A stretch of DNA of 64,000 nucleotides from an uncultured Sphingomonadaceae bacterium (GTDB lineage: Bacteria; Pseudomonadota; Alphaproteobacteria; Sphingomonadales; Sphingomonadaceae): contig CANLCX010000003.1 in assembly GCA_947489315.1 (NCBI GenBank), forward strand, positions 427,165 to 491,164. The letters run 5' to 3'. Below are positions 17,856 through 26,245 of this stretch, in pieces. The position numbers and the translations under genes were made by a program. The first letter of the stretch is position 1. Each line of letters opens with the position of its first letter. Below the pieces are notes generated by a model, which saw only the letters and a list, made by a program, of their open reading frames with translations, was not told where the DNA came from and made no database searches.

Positions 17856-18670
17856 ACATAGCGCTCAGCCTGCACGATGTGTGGGTCGAATATGGTGACT
17901 TGGTAGTCCTCGAGCGTATCAAACTCGACATTGAGGAAGGCTCGTTTGTCTCAATTATCGGACCGTCAGGTGCGGGCAAGAGCAGCCTGCTTCGCGTGTT
18001 ATTGGGCCAAGAGGCGCCGACCAGAGGGTCTATCCTACTTGACGATATTCCGCTTAAACCGGAATGCGAGCCAGATCGTGGTGTGGTTTTTCAGCGTTAC
18101 TCGGTATTTTCCCATTTGTCGGTCCTCGACAACACATTATTCGGCCTCGAATGCGCCCAAGCGCCGCTGATGGCTCGACTGTTCGGCGCGCGCCGCCGTG
18201 TCGCGGTTGCGGAGGCGGAAGAGATGCTTGTAGCGGTTGGCCTCGGTGACCAGCTCCATCTCTATCCGTCGCAGATGTCGGGCGGCATGCAGCAGCGTCT
18301 GGCAATCGCGCAGGCGCTGATCAAGCGACCACGCATCCTGCTGCTGGACGAACCTTTCGGGGCGCTCGATCCCGGCATACGGTCGGACATGCATGCGTTG
18401 ATAACGCGGTTGTGGAGCGAGTACTCGCTGACTATAATCATGGTCACGCACGACATCCGCGAAGCGTTCTCGCTCGGAACCCGCGTTCTGGCCTTGGACA
18501 AAACGCGCCAGGATCCGCACGCCCCGCACCGCTATGGTGCATCCGTGGTGTACGATATTCCGGTTACGAAAAAAGGAGCGCTAACGAAAGATGTCAGCGT
18601 CGATGCAGGCGATAAGACCAGCGTCGAAGTTGTCAGCAGTATTACTGTTGACACAACTAATAATAACTGA
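17852..18670 (+). CDS. ABC transporter ATP-binding protein
   Basis: A 272-residue ATPase of the nitrate/taurine importer class. Walker A is GPSGAGKS (37-44), the signature is MSGGMQQRLA and Walker B is ILLLDEPFGALD, followed by the switch histidine in VTHD. The start is a TTG at 17852 with GGAG eight bases upstream, overlapping the permease stop by four bases; longer upstream reading is out of place for the family. The C-terminal 40 residues after the domain (VYDIPVTKKGALT...) are typical of the urea-carboxylase-region transporter. The operator of the next gene lies inside its 3' end. Confidence 0.92.
   Translation: MNIALSLHDVWVEYGDLVVLERIKLDIEEGSFVSIIGPSGAGKSSLLRVLLGQEAPTRGSILLDDIPLKPECEPDRGVVFQRYSVFSHLSVLDNTLFGLECAQAPLMARLFGARRRVAVAEAEEMLVAVGLGDQLHLYPSQMSGGMQQRLAIAQALIKRPRILLLDEPFGALDPGIRSDMHALITRLWSEYSLTIIMVTHDIREAFSLGTRVLALDKTRQDPHAPHRYGASVVYDIPVTKKGALTKDVSVDAGDKTSVEVVSSITVDTTNNN
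18640..18665. promoter_or_regulatory. operator TATTAC-N14-ATAATA upstream of the regulator gene
   Basis: One mismatch from the full palindrome. It ends 18 bases before the start codon of the ribbon-helix-helix gene and lies within the last codons of the ATPase gene. Its position suggests autoregulation and an internal promoter for the catabolic genes. Confidence 0.7.
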
Positions 18671-18683
18671 GAGGAACAATATT

Positions 18684-19172
18684 ATGATCTCCGAGCCAAC
18701 TAGTTTAGCCCGGCTCAGTATGAGCCTTCCTGCAGAGTTATTGCATCATCTCGACGTGATGGTCGACGAGCGGGGCCTGCCGTCACGTTCTCAACTGATT
18801 TCAGAGCTGATTCGCCATGCGCTGGCGGAGCACGAGGCGCTGACCCGGCCAGAAGAAATGCTCGCAGGGACCATCACGTTGGTCTATCGCGGAGACCACG
18901 GAGGCGTCCGTCAACAGCTCGCTACAACCCAGTTGCACTATCTGAAGGAAGTCATTTCCTCACAACATGTTTTCCTAGAGGATGATCAGTCGCTCGAGGT
19001 GTTGTTGGTTCAGGGACCGGCCGTGCGGCTAGAAGAACTTTGTGACGCCTTAAGACGCATTCGCGGCGTGCATCAGCTGCGGCTCGTCACCACCACCGCC
19101 TTGCTGCCGCCGCTTCACGAACAAGAAGAGCCGACTGGCAAGGACCGCAGGCGTAGGGGCGTGGCTGCATGA
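18684..19172 (+). CDS. NikR-like ribbon-helix-helix regulator without the nickel site
   Basis: A 162-residue regulator with a NikR layout. An N-terminal ribbon-helix-helix DNA-binding domain (LARLSMSLPAELLHHLD, residues 8-48) is joined to a C-terminal ACT-like domain (about 58-140). Aligned without gaps to E. coli NikR, the nickel ligands H76, H87, H89 and C95 correspond here to Leu84, His95, Phe97 and Ser103, so three of four are lost. ATG 18684 has GAGAGGA upstream. It overlaps the next gene by four bases (ATGA). It is the natural candidate to bind the TATTAC-N14-RTAATA sites, whose geometry is close to the NikR box. The effector is probably not nickel; guanidine or a related compound is my inference. 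Confidence 0.85.
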   Translation: MISEPTSLARLSMSLPAELLHHLDVMVDERGLPSRSQLISELIRHALAEHEALTRPEEMLAGTITLVYRGDHGGVRQQLATTQLHYLKEVISSQHVFLEDDQSLEVLLVQGPAVRLEELCDALRRIRGVHQLRLVTTTALLPPLHEQEEPTGKDRRRRGVAA

Positions 19173-19993
19173 CAAAGGCGCTCGCCGATCCTATGGCAGC
19201 CCGCGATCACGCCCGAAAGATGGCCGGTACGATCGTTGACGCCATGCCGGTGCTGCCTCCGATCTGCGACGACCTGCCTGCAAATGTGACCGCCGAAGAC
19301 TTATTGTGGGAGGAGACTATTGCGGCGGGCGGCTATGCCACTCGCAAGCTGGCGCGAGGTTCGCGCCTCCGCCTGAACGACCTTGAAGGCGATGCCTGCG
19401 CCTCGCTCCTGATTTTCAACGCAGAAATGACGAGCGAGCGCCTCAATGTCGCAGACACCGTGAAAGTGCAGTGGAATGCCTATCTCGGTGCCGGCAAGTT
19501 GCTGCTCTCCGATATGGGGCGCGTGCTGATGAGTATGGTGGAGGATGGAGCGGGGACCCATGACGCCTTTTGCGGCACGTCCAACGCCGCGACAAACAAA
19601 GCGAAATATGGCGAAGGTCATAACAGCGGTGCTTTTCCCAACGGCCGCGACCGCCTGTTGCTGGGCTCAGCCAAATACGGGTTGCAAAGGCGCGACGTCC
19701 ATCCGTGCATCAATTTGTTCAAAGGCACGCGGATCGAAACGGACGGAACGATCACCCCACTAGTCGGTCCCTTTGAAGGCGGGCGCGAACTACTCCTGCG
19801 CGCCGAGATGGACGTGATTGTTGTTATCGCCAATTGCCCGCACATTCTCGATCCGCGCGAGACCTGGACCGTTACGCCGCTTCGCGTTTCAGCGTGGCGT
19901 GGAGCCGTGACGTCCGAAGACGACTATATTCGTAATGCTACGCCGGAAGGCCTCCGGGCCTTTCAAAATGTCGAAGATTATTTCCGCCGCTAG
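19169..19993 (+). CDS. DUF1989 protein UAAP1, carboxyguanidine deiminase subunit
   Basis: A 274-residue member of the DUF1989 family, long annotated as urea carboxylase-associated protein 1. Members of this pair (CgdA/CgdB) have been shown to form a heteromeric carboxyguanidine deiminase, which removes ammonia from carboxyguanidine to give allophanate. The protein shows the family pattern: LEGDACASLLIFNAE, a metal-site segment with DAFCGTSN and cysteine-containing HPCINLF, and a C-terminal DVIVVIANCPH. It is cytoplasmic. It overlaps the regulator gene by four bases and is followed by the second subunit after 20 bases. I do not assign A or B. Confidence 0.88.
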   Translation: MTKALADPMAARDHARKMAGTIVDAMPVLPPICDDLPANVTAEDLLWEETIAAGGYATRKLARGSRLRLNDLEGDACASLLIFNAEMTSERLNVADTVKVQWNAYLGAGKLLLSDMGRVLMSMVEDGAGTHDAFCGTSNAATNKAKYGEGHNSGAFPNGRDRLLLGSAKYGLQRRDVHPCINLFKGTRIETDGTITPLVGPFEGGRELLLRAEMDVIVVIANCPHILDPRETWTVTPLRVSAWRGAVTSEDDYIRNATPEGLRAFQNVEDYFRR

Positions 19994-20013
19994 GAAGGAA
20001 TATTGGCCTAAAA

Positions 20014-20649
20014 ATGACACCCCCCCCAGAATTACAAGGGCTTTCCGGTATCGTTGTTCATGACGAAATCGTGTCAGCTCGGGCGCCGTGGCTTCATCAT
20101 GTTGCCGCCGGACAAACCCTTCATATTGTCGATCTAGAAGGCAATCAGGCGGTTGATTTCCTGATCTATTCATCCGCGGACGATGCAGAGCGCTACAGCG
20201 CGCAAGATACTGTCGCGGCGCAGAGCAATCTGTTCCTTCGCGCCGGCACCGTTCTGATGTCGAACGAAGGACGCGCGATGATGACCATCCTCGCCACTTC
20301 GGTCGATTACCACGACACGATCGGCGGTGCCTGCTCTTGCGAGTCCAATACGCTCCGCTATGGACATCACACCAAGAACCAGCATGCTTGTGTCGAGAAT
20401 TTCCTGGAGGCCAATCTAACCGAAGGTCGCGGTAAGCGCGACATTGTGCCCAACATCAACTTTTTCATGAACGTACCGGTCGAGAAAGACGGTGCGCTGG
20501 GGATCGTCGATGGCATCTCTGCGCCGGGCCTCACGGTCGACCTGCGCGCGGAAATGGACGTTACCGTGGTGGTGTCCAACTGCCCGCAAATCAACAATCC
20601 CTGCAACGGCTTCAATCCAACCCAGGTGCGGATGATTGTCACTGCATGA
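20014..20649 (+). CDS. DUF1989 protein UAAP2, carboxyguanidine deiminase subunit
   Basis: A 211-residue second DUF1989 protein, annotated elsewhere as urea carboxylase-associated protein 2. It shares with its partner the patterns LEGNQAVDFLIYS, SNEGRAMMTI, GGACSCESN, HACVENFLE and VVVSNCPQINNPCNGFNPT, where the Cys and His residues probably form the metal site. It should combine with the upstream protein as carboxyguanidine deiminase. The binding site (GGAAGG) is about 16 bases from the ATG, which is long, so translation may rely on coupling to the gene before. It overlaps the carboxylase gene by four bases (ATGA). Confidence 0.88.
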   Translation: MTPPPELQGLSGIVVHDEIVSARAPWLHHVAAGQTLHIVDLEGNQAVDFLIYSSADDAERYSAQDTVAAQSNLFLRAGTVLMSNEGRAMMTILATSVDYHDTIGGACSCESNTLRYGHHTKNQHACVENFLEANLTEGRGKRDIVPNINFFMNVPVEKDGALGIVDGISAPGLTVDLRAEMDVTVVVSNCPQINNPCNGFNPTQVRMIVTA

Positions 20650-23600
20650 GCGCTGATACCGTTCTGATCGCAAACCGCGGGGCGATAGCCACGAGAATTA
20701 TCCGAACTGTGCGCCGCATGGGCATGCGGTCGGTTGCGGTCTATTCCGAAGCCGATACCGATTCATTACACGTGTCAGAGGCAGATGTGGCTGTCTGCAT
20801 AGGTCCTGCTCTTGCGGCTGAAAGCTATCTGGACATCACAGCAATCATCAACGCAGCGCGCGAGACCGGCGCTGGCTTCATCCATCCCGGTTACGGTTTT
20901 CTGGCTGAAAATGCTGAATTTGCTGATGCATGCGATGCTGCTGACATTGTTTTCATCGGCCCGACGACGGATAACATCCGCACCTTCGGCCTGAAACACA
21001 GCGCCCGCGCGCTGGCAATTGAGCACGGCTTGCCACTGGCGCCCGGCACAGGCCTTCTCGTCGATGAAGACAAGGCCGCACGCGCTGCAAACGAGATTGG
21101 CTATCCGGTCATTCTGAAAGCCACAGCTGGCGGTGGTGGCATTGGCATGCAAATTTGTGAAGATGAGGCGGCCGTGCGCAAGTACTGGGCCAACGTCACA
21201 CGGCTCGGTGCCGGGAATTTCGGCGACTCCGGTGTATTCCTCGAACGCTACATTGCCCGCGCTCGCCATATCGAGGTGCAGATTTTCGGGGACGGGACCG
21301 GCCGGGTCATGCCGCTCGGTGAGCGCGATTGCTCGCTCCAACGGCGCAATCAAAAGGTTGTTGAAGAAGCGCCTGCGCCAGAGCTCGACGACGACGTCCG
21401 GCGCAAACTTATCGATGCAGCGGTTCGTCTAGGCGAAGCGGCCAATTACCTATCCGCCGGGACGGTCGAATTCCTGTTCGATGCCGAAAAGCAGGAATTT
21501 TTCTTCCTGGAAATGAACACCCGTCTACAGGTCGAACATGGCGTGACCGAAGAGGTGATGGGGATTGATCTGGTTGAATGGATGATCCGTGGGGCAGCGG
21601 GAGACTTCACCTTCCTGGATCGTAAGCCGCCGGTGCCAAGCGGCCATGCGGTCCAGGTCCGCCTCTATGCTGAGGATCCTGCGCTCGACTATCGCCCGAC
21701 CACGGGCACGATCACGGCCATTAATTTCCCCAAATCTGTTCGCACCGAGACATGGTGCGTCGATGGTAGCACGATCAGCGCTTGGTATGATCCCATGATC
21801 GCCAAGCTCATCGTTCATGCCGATACGCGGGAAACGGCGATTGCCGCCATGCAAGTCGCGCTCGACGAAAGTCGCGTGGATGGCATTGAGTCCAACCTGC
21901 GCTGGCTGCGCGCCGTGGTGCGGGATGACCGCTTTATATCGGGGAAAGTCGCGACGCGATTGCTCGATACGGTCGTCTATAATCCGCACAGCATTCGCGT
22001 GATTTCTGGCGGTACAGCGACCACGGTTCAGGACTGGCCGGGCCGGGTCGGCCTTTGGTCGGTCGGCGTTCCGCCTTCCGGCCCTATGGACGATCGTTCC
22101 TTTCGGATCGGTAACCAGCTGCTCGGCAACCCGGAAGGAACGGCGGGGCTCGAAATCACCTTCACCGGCCCGACCCTTTATTTCAACGCACCGACACGCA
22201 TTTGCATCACCGGTGCCGATTTCGGTGCCCAACTGGACGATCAGCCGATTGAGCAGGGCATCCCGGTCGACATCGCTGCGGGGCAGACACTCGCACTTGG
22301 ACGTGTCACCGGCTGCGGCATGCGCGGTTACATTTTGATTGCAGGCGGGCTCGACATTCCGGACTATCTCGAAAGCCGCAGCACGTTTGAACTTGGGAAA
22401 TTTGGCGGCCATGCCGCTAGAAAGCTGCACGCTGGTGACACGCTCCATCTCGCCGAAGAGAATATCAGCGCGCCTGCACCTGTCGGCCCAACTCCGAAAT
22501 TCGGGAATCATTGGACCCTGCGTGTCCTATATGGTCCTCACGGCGCGCCGGACTTCTTCACCGCCGACGACATCAGCATGATTCTCGATGCCCATTGGAA
22601 TGTTCATTATAACAGCAACCGCACTGGCGTGCGCCTGGTTGGCCCTAAGCCGCAATGGGCGCGCGCCGATGGTGGTGAGGCGGGCCTGCACCCTTCGAAC
22701 ATCCACGACAATCCTTATGCTATTGGCGCCGTCGATTTTACCGGCGACATGCCGATCATTCTTGGCCCTGATGGACCATCGCTCGGTGGGTTTGTCTGTC
22801 CGTTTGTCGTAATCGCGGCGGATCAGTGGAAAATCGGGCAACTCGCGCCTGGCGACCGCGTTCGCTTTGTGCCGGTCACTCTTGATGATGCCAAAGCGGC
22901 CAGCCGCGGACCACTCCAGCTAGCAGAAGATTCATCGGGCATCAGTGATCAGGAACACGAGATTTCCAGCCTATCGCCAGTTCTTGCCGATACACCGGCG
23001 CAGGGATTACGCCCGCGCACCGTCTATCGGCAGCAGGGAGACCGCAACATCTTGGTCGAATACGGCCCGATTGTCCTCGACATAGAATTGCGCATTCGGG
23101 TTCACGCGCTCATGAGTGTATTGGAAGAAAAGGCTTTGCCGGGGGTAATCGATATTGTGCCCGGCATTCGCTCCTTACAACTGCATTTCGACGATGACGT
23201 GCTCGATCAACAGCACGCGCTGGCTGCGCTCATGGAAGCCGAGAACCAACTGGGTGATCTGGAGGATTTTACTGTTCCTTCCCGCATCGTCCATCTACCG
23301 CTCAGCTGGCGCGATCCGGCCACGATCGAGACAATTGAAAAATATATGGCTGCCGTCCGTGATGACGCGCCGTGGTGCCCGGACAATATCGAGTTTATCC
23401 GGCGTATCAACGATTTGCCTGATGCGGATGCGGTTGAAGATATTGTTTTCGACGCAAGCTATCTCGTGATGGGGCTGGGCGACGTCTATCTTGGCGCGCC
23501 CGTGGCCACTCCTGTCGATCCCCGGCACCGGCTGGTGACAACCAAATATAATCCCGCCCGCACTTGGACTCCGCCCAATGTTGTGGGCATAGGCGGCGCC

Positions 23601-24248
23601 TATATGTGCATATATGGAATGGAAGGTCCGGGCGGCTACCAGTTGTTTGGACGCACCATTCAAGTATGGAATACCTATCGGCAGACCGATGCCTTTGTCG
23701 ATGGCAAGCCTTGGCTGCTGCGCTTCTTTGACCAGATTCGGTTCTTCAGCGTAAGCCCTGAAGAACTGGTTGAATGGCGAAGAGATTTCCCCAATGGCCG
23801 CCGGTCCATCCAGGTCGAGCATTCGGAATTTCGCCTCGCCGACCATCGCGCTTTTCTGGCAGACAACGCCGAATCCATCGAAGCCTTTGAAGCGAGGCGC
23901 CAATCGGCTTTCGAAACAGAACGCGCGCAATGGCAAAAAAATGGCGAATTTGATCGTGTCACGCGGCTAACAGACGACCCTTCGCTCGGGGCTCCCATTA
24001 CCCCTGCGATTGACGCGCCCGAGGGCTCTGATCTGATTGAGGCGCCCTTTGGCGGAAGCGTGTGGAAGCTCATGGTCGCGGAAGGCGATGAAGTTAAAGC
24101 GGGAGATATTATCGCAGTGATCGAAGCGATGAAAATGGAAAGCCCGCTGGAAAGCCCTTATGACGGCACGATTGCAGCGCTTTATATACGCGAGCGCCAG
24201 TCACTCGAACCCGGTGCGCCGATGCTAGCGCTCAGGCGGGACCAATGA
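20646..24248 (+). CDS. biotin-dependent urea/guanidine carboxylase
   Basis: A 1200-residue single-chain carboxylase. Residues 1 to about 450 are biotin carboxylase (ATP-grasp; AGGGGIGMQ glycine loop, FLEMNTRLQVEH). From about 455 to 1060 come the KipA-like and KipI-like carboxyltransferase modules (GTATTVQDWPGRVG, then YRQQGDRNILVEYG and CIYGMEGPGGYQLFGRT). The C-terminal biotinyl domain has EAMKMES with the lysine near residue 1163. The family carboxylates urea to allophanate, or guanidine to carboxyguanidine. Co-location with two DUF1989 proteins and an ABC importer favours guanidine as substrate. Domain order and length are those of a complete enzyme without fused allophanate hydrolase, which follows as the next gene with a four-base overlap. 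Confidence 0.93.
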   Translation: MSADTVLIANRGAIATRIIRTVRRMGMRSVAVYSEADTDSLHVSEADVAVCIGPALAAESYLDITAIINAARETGAGFIHPGYGFLAENAEFADACDAADIVFIGPTTDNIRTFGLKHSARALAIEHGLPLAPGTGLLVDEDKAARAANEIGYPVILKATAGGGGIGMQICEDEAAVRKYWANVTRLGAGNFGDSGVFLERYIARARHIEVQIFGDGTGRVMPLGERDCSLQRRNQKVVEEAPAPELDDDVRRKLIDAAVRLGEAANYLSAGTVEFLFDAEKQEFFFLEMNTRLQVEHGVTEEVMGIDLVEWMIRGAAGDFTFLDRKPPVPSGHAVQVRLYAEDPALDYRPTTGTITAINFPKSVRTETWCVDGSTISAWYDPMIAKLIVHADTRETAIAAMQVALDESRVDGIESNLRWLRAVVRDDRFISGKVATRLLDTVVYNPHSIRVISGGTATTVQDWPGRVGLWSVGVPPSGPMDDRSFRIGNQLLGNPEGTAGLEITFTGPTLYFNAPTRICITGADFGAQLDDQPIEQGIPVDIAAGQTLALGRVTGCGMRGYILIAGGLDIPDYLESRSTFELGKFGGHAARKLHAGDTLHLAEENISAPAPVGPTPKFGNHWTLRVLYGPHGAPDFFTADDISMILDAHWNVHYNSNRTGVRLVGPKPQWARADGGEAGLHPSNIHDNPYAIGAVDFTGDMPIILGPDGPSLGGFVCPFVVIAADQWKIGQLAPGDRVRFVPVTLDDAKAASRGPLQLAEDSSGISDQEHEISSLSPVLADTPAQGLRPRTVYRQQGDRNILVEYGPIVLDIELRIRVHALMSVLEEKALPGVIDIVPGIRSLQLHFDDDVLDQQHALAALMEAENQLGDLEDFTVPSRIVHLPLSWRDPATIETIEKYMAAVRDDAPWCPDNIEFIRRINDLPDADAVEDIVFDASYLVMGLGDVYLGAPVATPVDPRHRLVTTKYNPARTWTPPNVVGIGGAYMCIYGMEGPGGYQLFGRTIQVWNTYRQTDAFVDGKPWLLRFFDQIRFFSVSPEELVEWRRDFPNGRRSIQVEHSEFRLADHRAFLADNAESIEAFEARRQSAFETERAQWQKNGEFDRVTRLTDDPSLGAPITPAIDAPEGSDLIEAPFGGSVWKLMVAEGDEVKAGDIIAVIEAMKMESPLESPYDGTIAALYIRERQSLEPGAPMLALRRDQ

Positions 24249-26011
24249 CTATGCTCGACCGACAAAGTCCCGCAGCGATCGCAGCGGCCGTAAATGACGG
24301 GAAAACAAGTGCGTTAGCGGTGGCGGAAGATACGCTTGCGCGCCTTTCCGCCTATGATGCGATCCAACCGCAAATCTGGATCAGTCGCGCGGAGCCAGAT
24401 GACATGCTCGCTGCCGGTCGCGCGGTGGACGCCCGGATCGTGGCTGGAGAAAGGCTGCCGCTTGCCGGTGTGCCATTCGCCCTCAAGGACAATATCGATA
24501 TCGCCGGTTTCGAAACCACGGCCGGCTGCCCAGCCTTTGCCTATTCTCCCGCCGCCTCGGCTGGCGTAGCCGAAAAGCTGCTGGCGGCCGGAGCCATCTG
24601 TGTAGGGAAGACCAATCTGGACCAGTTCGCCACCGGCCTCGTCGGCACGCGCAGCCCTTATGGGATTCCGCGCAACGCGCACAACCTCTCCTATGTTAGC
24701 GGCGGGTCGAGCTCAGGCTCCGCCGTCGCAGTTGCAGCGGGCCTGGTGGGCTTCGCGCTTGGTACTGATACGGCGGGTTCCGGGCGCGTGCCCGCGGCGT
24801 TCAACCATCTGGTGGGGCTCAAACCAAGCAAGGGTCGCTGGAGCACGCGCGGTCTTGTACCAGCGTGCCGTACTATTGACTGCATAACGGTATTCACCGA
24901 TCATGTGTCGGATGCACGGTTGGTAGATGATGTGCTCGCGGGCTTCGATCCCGCTGATCCCTATTCGAAGCCGCTGGCCGACATCGCACTGCGACCGGAG
25001 CGCTTTGGTGTGCCACGCCGCGATCAGCGCGCCTGGTTCGGTGATAGCCAGTCCGAATATCTATACGACCAGGCAATTTCTCTGCTGGAAGCCGATGCTG
25101 AGGTGGTTGCACTCGACATCTCGCCCCTCAACGAAGCAGCGAGCCTTCTCTATAATGGTCCGTGGGTCGCAGAGCGCACAGCGGCCATTCAAGAGCTGAT
25201 AGACAGCAATCCCGATGCGATCCACGAGACGGTACGCCAGATTGTTGAACCCGGCTTAAGCGTGAGCGCGGTGGAGCTGTTTAACGGTATTTACCGTTTG
25301 GCCGAACTGAAACGCCAAACAGACGGGTTGTGGAACCAAGTCGACATGCTCGCCTTTCCCACCACCGGCACGACCTATCGCGTCGCGGAACTGCTGGCGG
25401 CGCCAATCGCGTTAAACAGCTATCTCGGCTTTTATACCAATTTCGTGAACTTGCTCGACATGGCAGCAGTCGCTGTGCCCGCCGGCATCCGTTCGAACGG
25501 GACGGGCTTTGGCATCACTTTGATCGGCCCTGCCGACAGCGATCAAGCCCTGCTCGCGGCAGCTGAAACCTATCTGGCGGTAGCAGATTTACCTGCTCCG
25601 CCTCCACTTGACCTGGAGGGAAAAATGGAAAGCGTAAAACTCGCCGTCGTTGGTGCCCATTTGAAAGACATGCCATTGCATTGGCAACTGACGTCGCGCG
25701 ATGCCGCGTTCGTTGGTTCTTTTGAAACCGCGCCCACTTATCGCCTCTACGCAATGGCCGACAGCGTTCCAGCCAAGCCGGCATTGGTCCACAGCGAAGA
25801 TGGAGCGGCGATCAAGGTGGAAGTCTACGAACTAGACGCCGCTGCTTTTGGCAGTTTTGTGGCAGAAGTTCCCGCCCCGCTCGCAATCGGGACGGTAACC
25901 TTGGCCGACGGCACCAGCGTCAAAGGCTTTGTTGCCGAGCCCCGCGCTACCAATGATGCGGAAGATATCACCCATCTTGGTGGCTGGCGCGCCTATATCG
26001 AGGCGGGCTAA
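24245..26011 (+). CDS. atzF: allophanate hydrolase
   Basis: A 588-residue amidase-signature enzyme that hydrolyses allophanate to ammonia and CO2 in the cytoplasm. The catalytic triad can be placed as Lys81 (FALKDNID), Ser155 (VSGGSSSGSA) and Ser179 (TDTAGSGR), with the same spacing as in AtzF. The C-terminal domain from about residue 450 (AVVGAHLKDMPLHWQL...) is the usual allophanate hydrolase extension that handles the decarboxylating step. It overlaps the carboxylase gene in ATGA, so deiminase, carboxylase and hydrolase are translationally coupled. It completes guanidine to ammonia and CO2 without nickel urease. Confidence 0.95.
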   Translation: MTMLDRQSPAAIAAAVNDGKTSALAVAEDTLARLSAYDAIQPQIWISRAEPDDMLAAGRAVDARIVAGERLPLAGVPFALKDNIDIAGFETTAGCPAFAYSPAASAGVAEKLLAAGAICVGKTNLDQFATGLVGTRSPYGIPRNAHNLSYVSGGSSSGSAVAVAAGLVGFALGTDTAGSGRVPAAFNHLVGLKPSKGRWSTRGLVPACRTIDCITVFTDHVSDARLVDDVLAGFDPADPYSKPLADIALRPERFGVPRRDQRAWFGDSQSEYLYDQAISLLEADAEVVALDISPLNEAASLLYNGPWVAERTAAIQELIDSNPDAIHETVRQIVEPGLSVSAVELFNGIYRLAELKRQTDGLWNQVDMLAFPTTGTTYRVAELLAAPIALNSYLGFYTNFVNLLDMAAVAVPAGIRSNGTGFGITLIGPADSDQALLAAAETYLAVADLPAPPPLDLEGKMESVKLAVVGAHLKDMPLHWQLTSRDAAFVGSFETAPTYRLYAMADSVPAKPALVHSEDGAAIKVEVYELDAAAFGSFVAEVPAPLAIGTVTLADGTSVKGFVAEPRATNDAEDITHLGGWRAYIEAG

Positions 26012-26065
26012 CAAGGCGGCTGTTCGTCAATGCAAAGAAAATTGCGTTACCACAGGCATGACGAA

Positions 26066-26091
26066 TATTACGCTTGACGTATTTAATAATA
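26066..26091. promoter_or_regulatory. operator TATTAC-N14-ATAATA upstream of desaturase 2
   Basis: TATTAC at 26066-26071 and ATAATA at 26086-26091, with a 14-base spacer. One base differs from the perfect palindrome, as in the site at 18640. It follows the allophanate hydrolase stop by 54 bases and precedes the second desaturase gene. Confidence 0.7.
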
Positions 26092-26146
26092 TCAATACCG
26101 TAGCAACCACAGCAAAAAAAGAGTCGTTCACAGGAGAGACACTGCA

Positions 26147-26245
26147 ATGCCGGGCGGGTTTAGCGCCAGGGCAGCAGCGATTCTTGGGCCTTGGCCCTCA
26201 GATTATTGGGGTAGACGGTATGAACGGAGTGCGCGTAGGAAATAG
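26147..26245 (+). CDS. possible 32-aa arginine-rich leader peptide
   Basis: A short reading frame downstream of the operator. A strong binding site (CAGGAGAG, nine bases from the ATG) precedes a 32-codon frame containing six arginines (two AGG and one AGA codon among them) and ending ERSARRK. Its 3' end overlaps the likely start of the desaturase gene at 26220 in a different frame. It may be a translated leader or may simply position ribosomes. No family is recognised, and a chance frame is possible. Confidence 0.35.
   Translation: MPGGFSARAAAILGPWPSDYWGRRYERSARRK

Noticed and set aside
21525..22511. Long minus-strand open frame (328 codons) inside the carboxylase gene
   Set aside because: It lies fully antisense to conserved biotin carboxylase and carboxyltransferase sequence, has an odd composition and no binding site. 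It is a shadow of a GC-rich gene.
26058..26220. Longer start (ATG 26058) or a frameshift at the front of desaturase 2
   Set aside because: The longer start would place the operator inside the coding region and gives an N terminus without match in copy 1. No frameshift is needed because ATG 26220 gives the same length as the paralogue.
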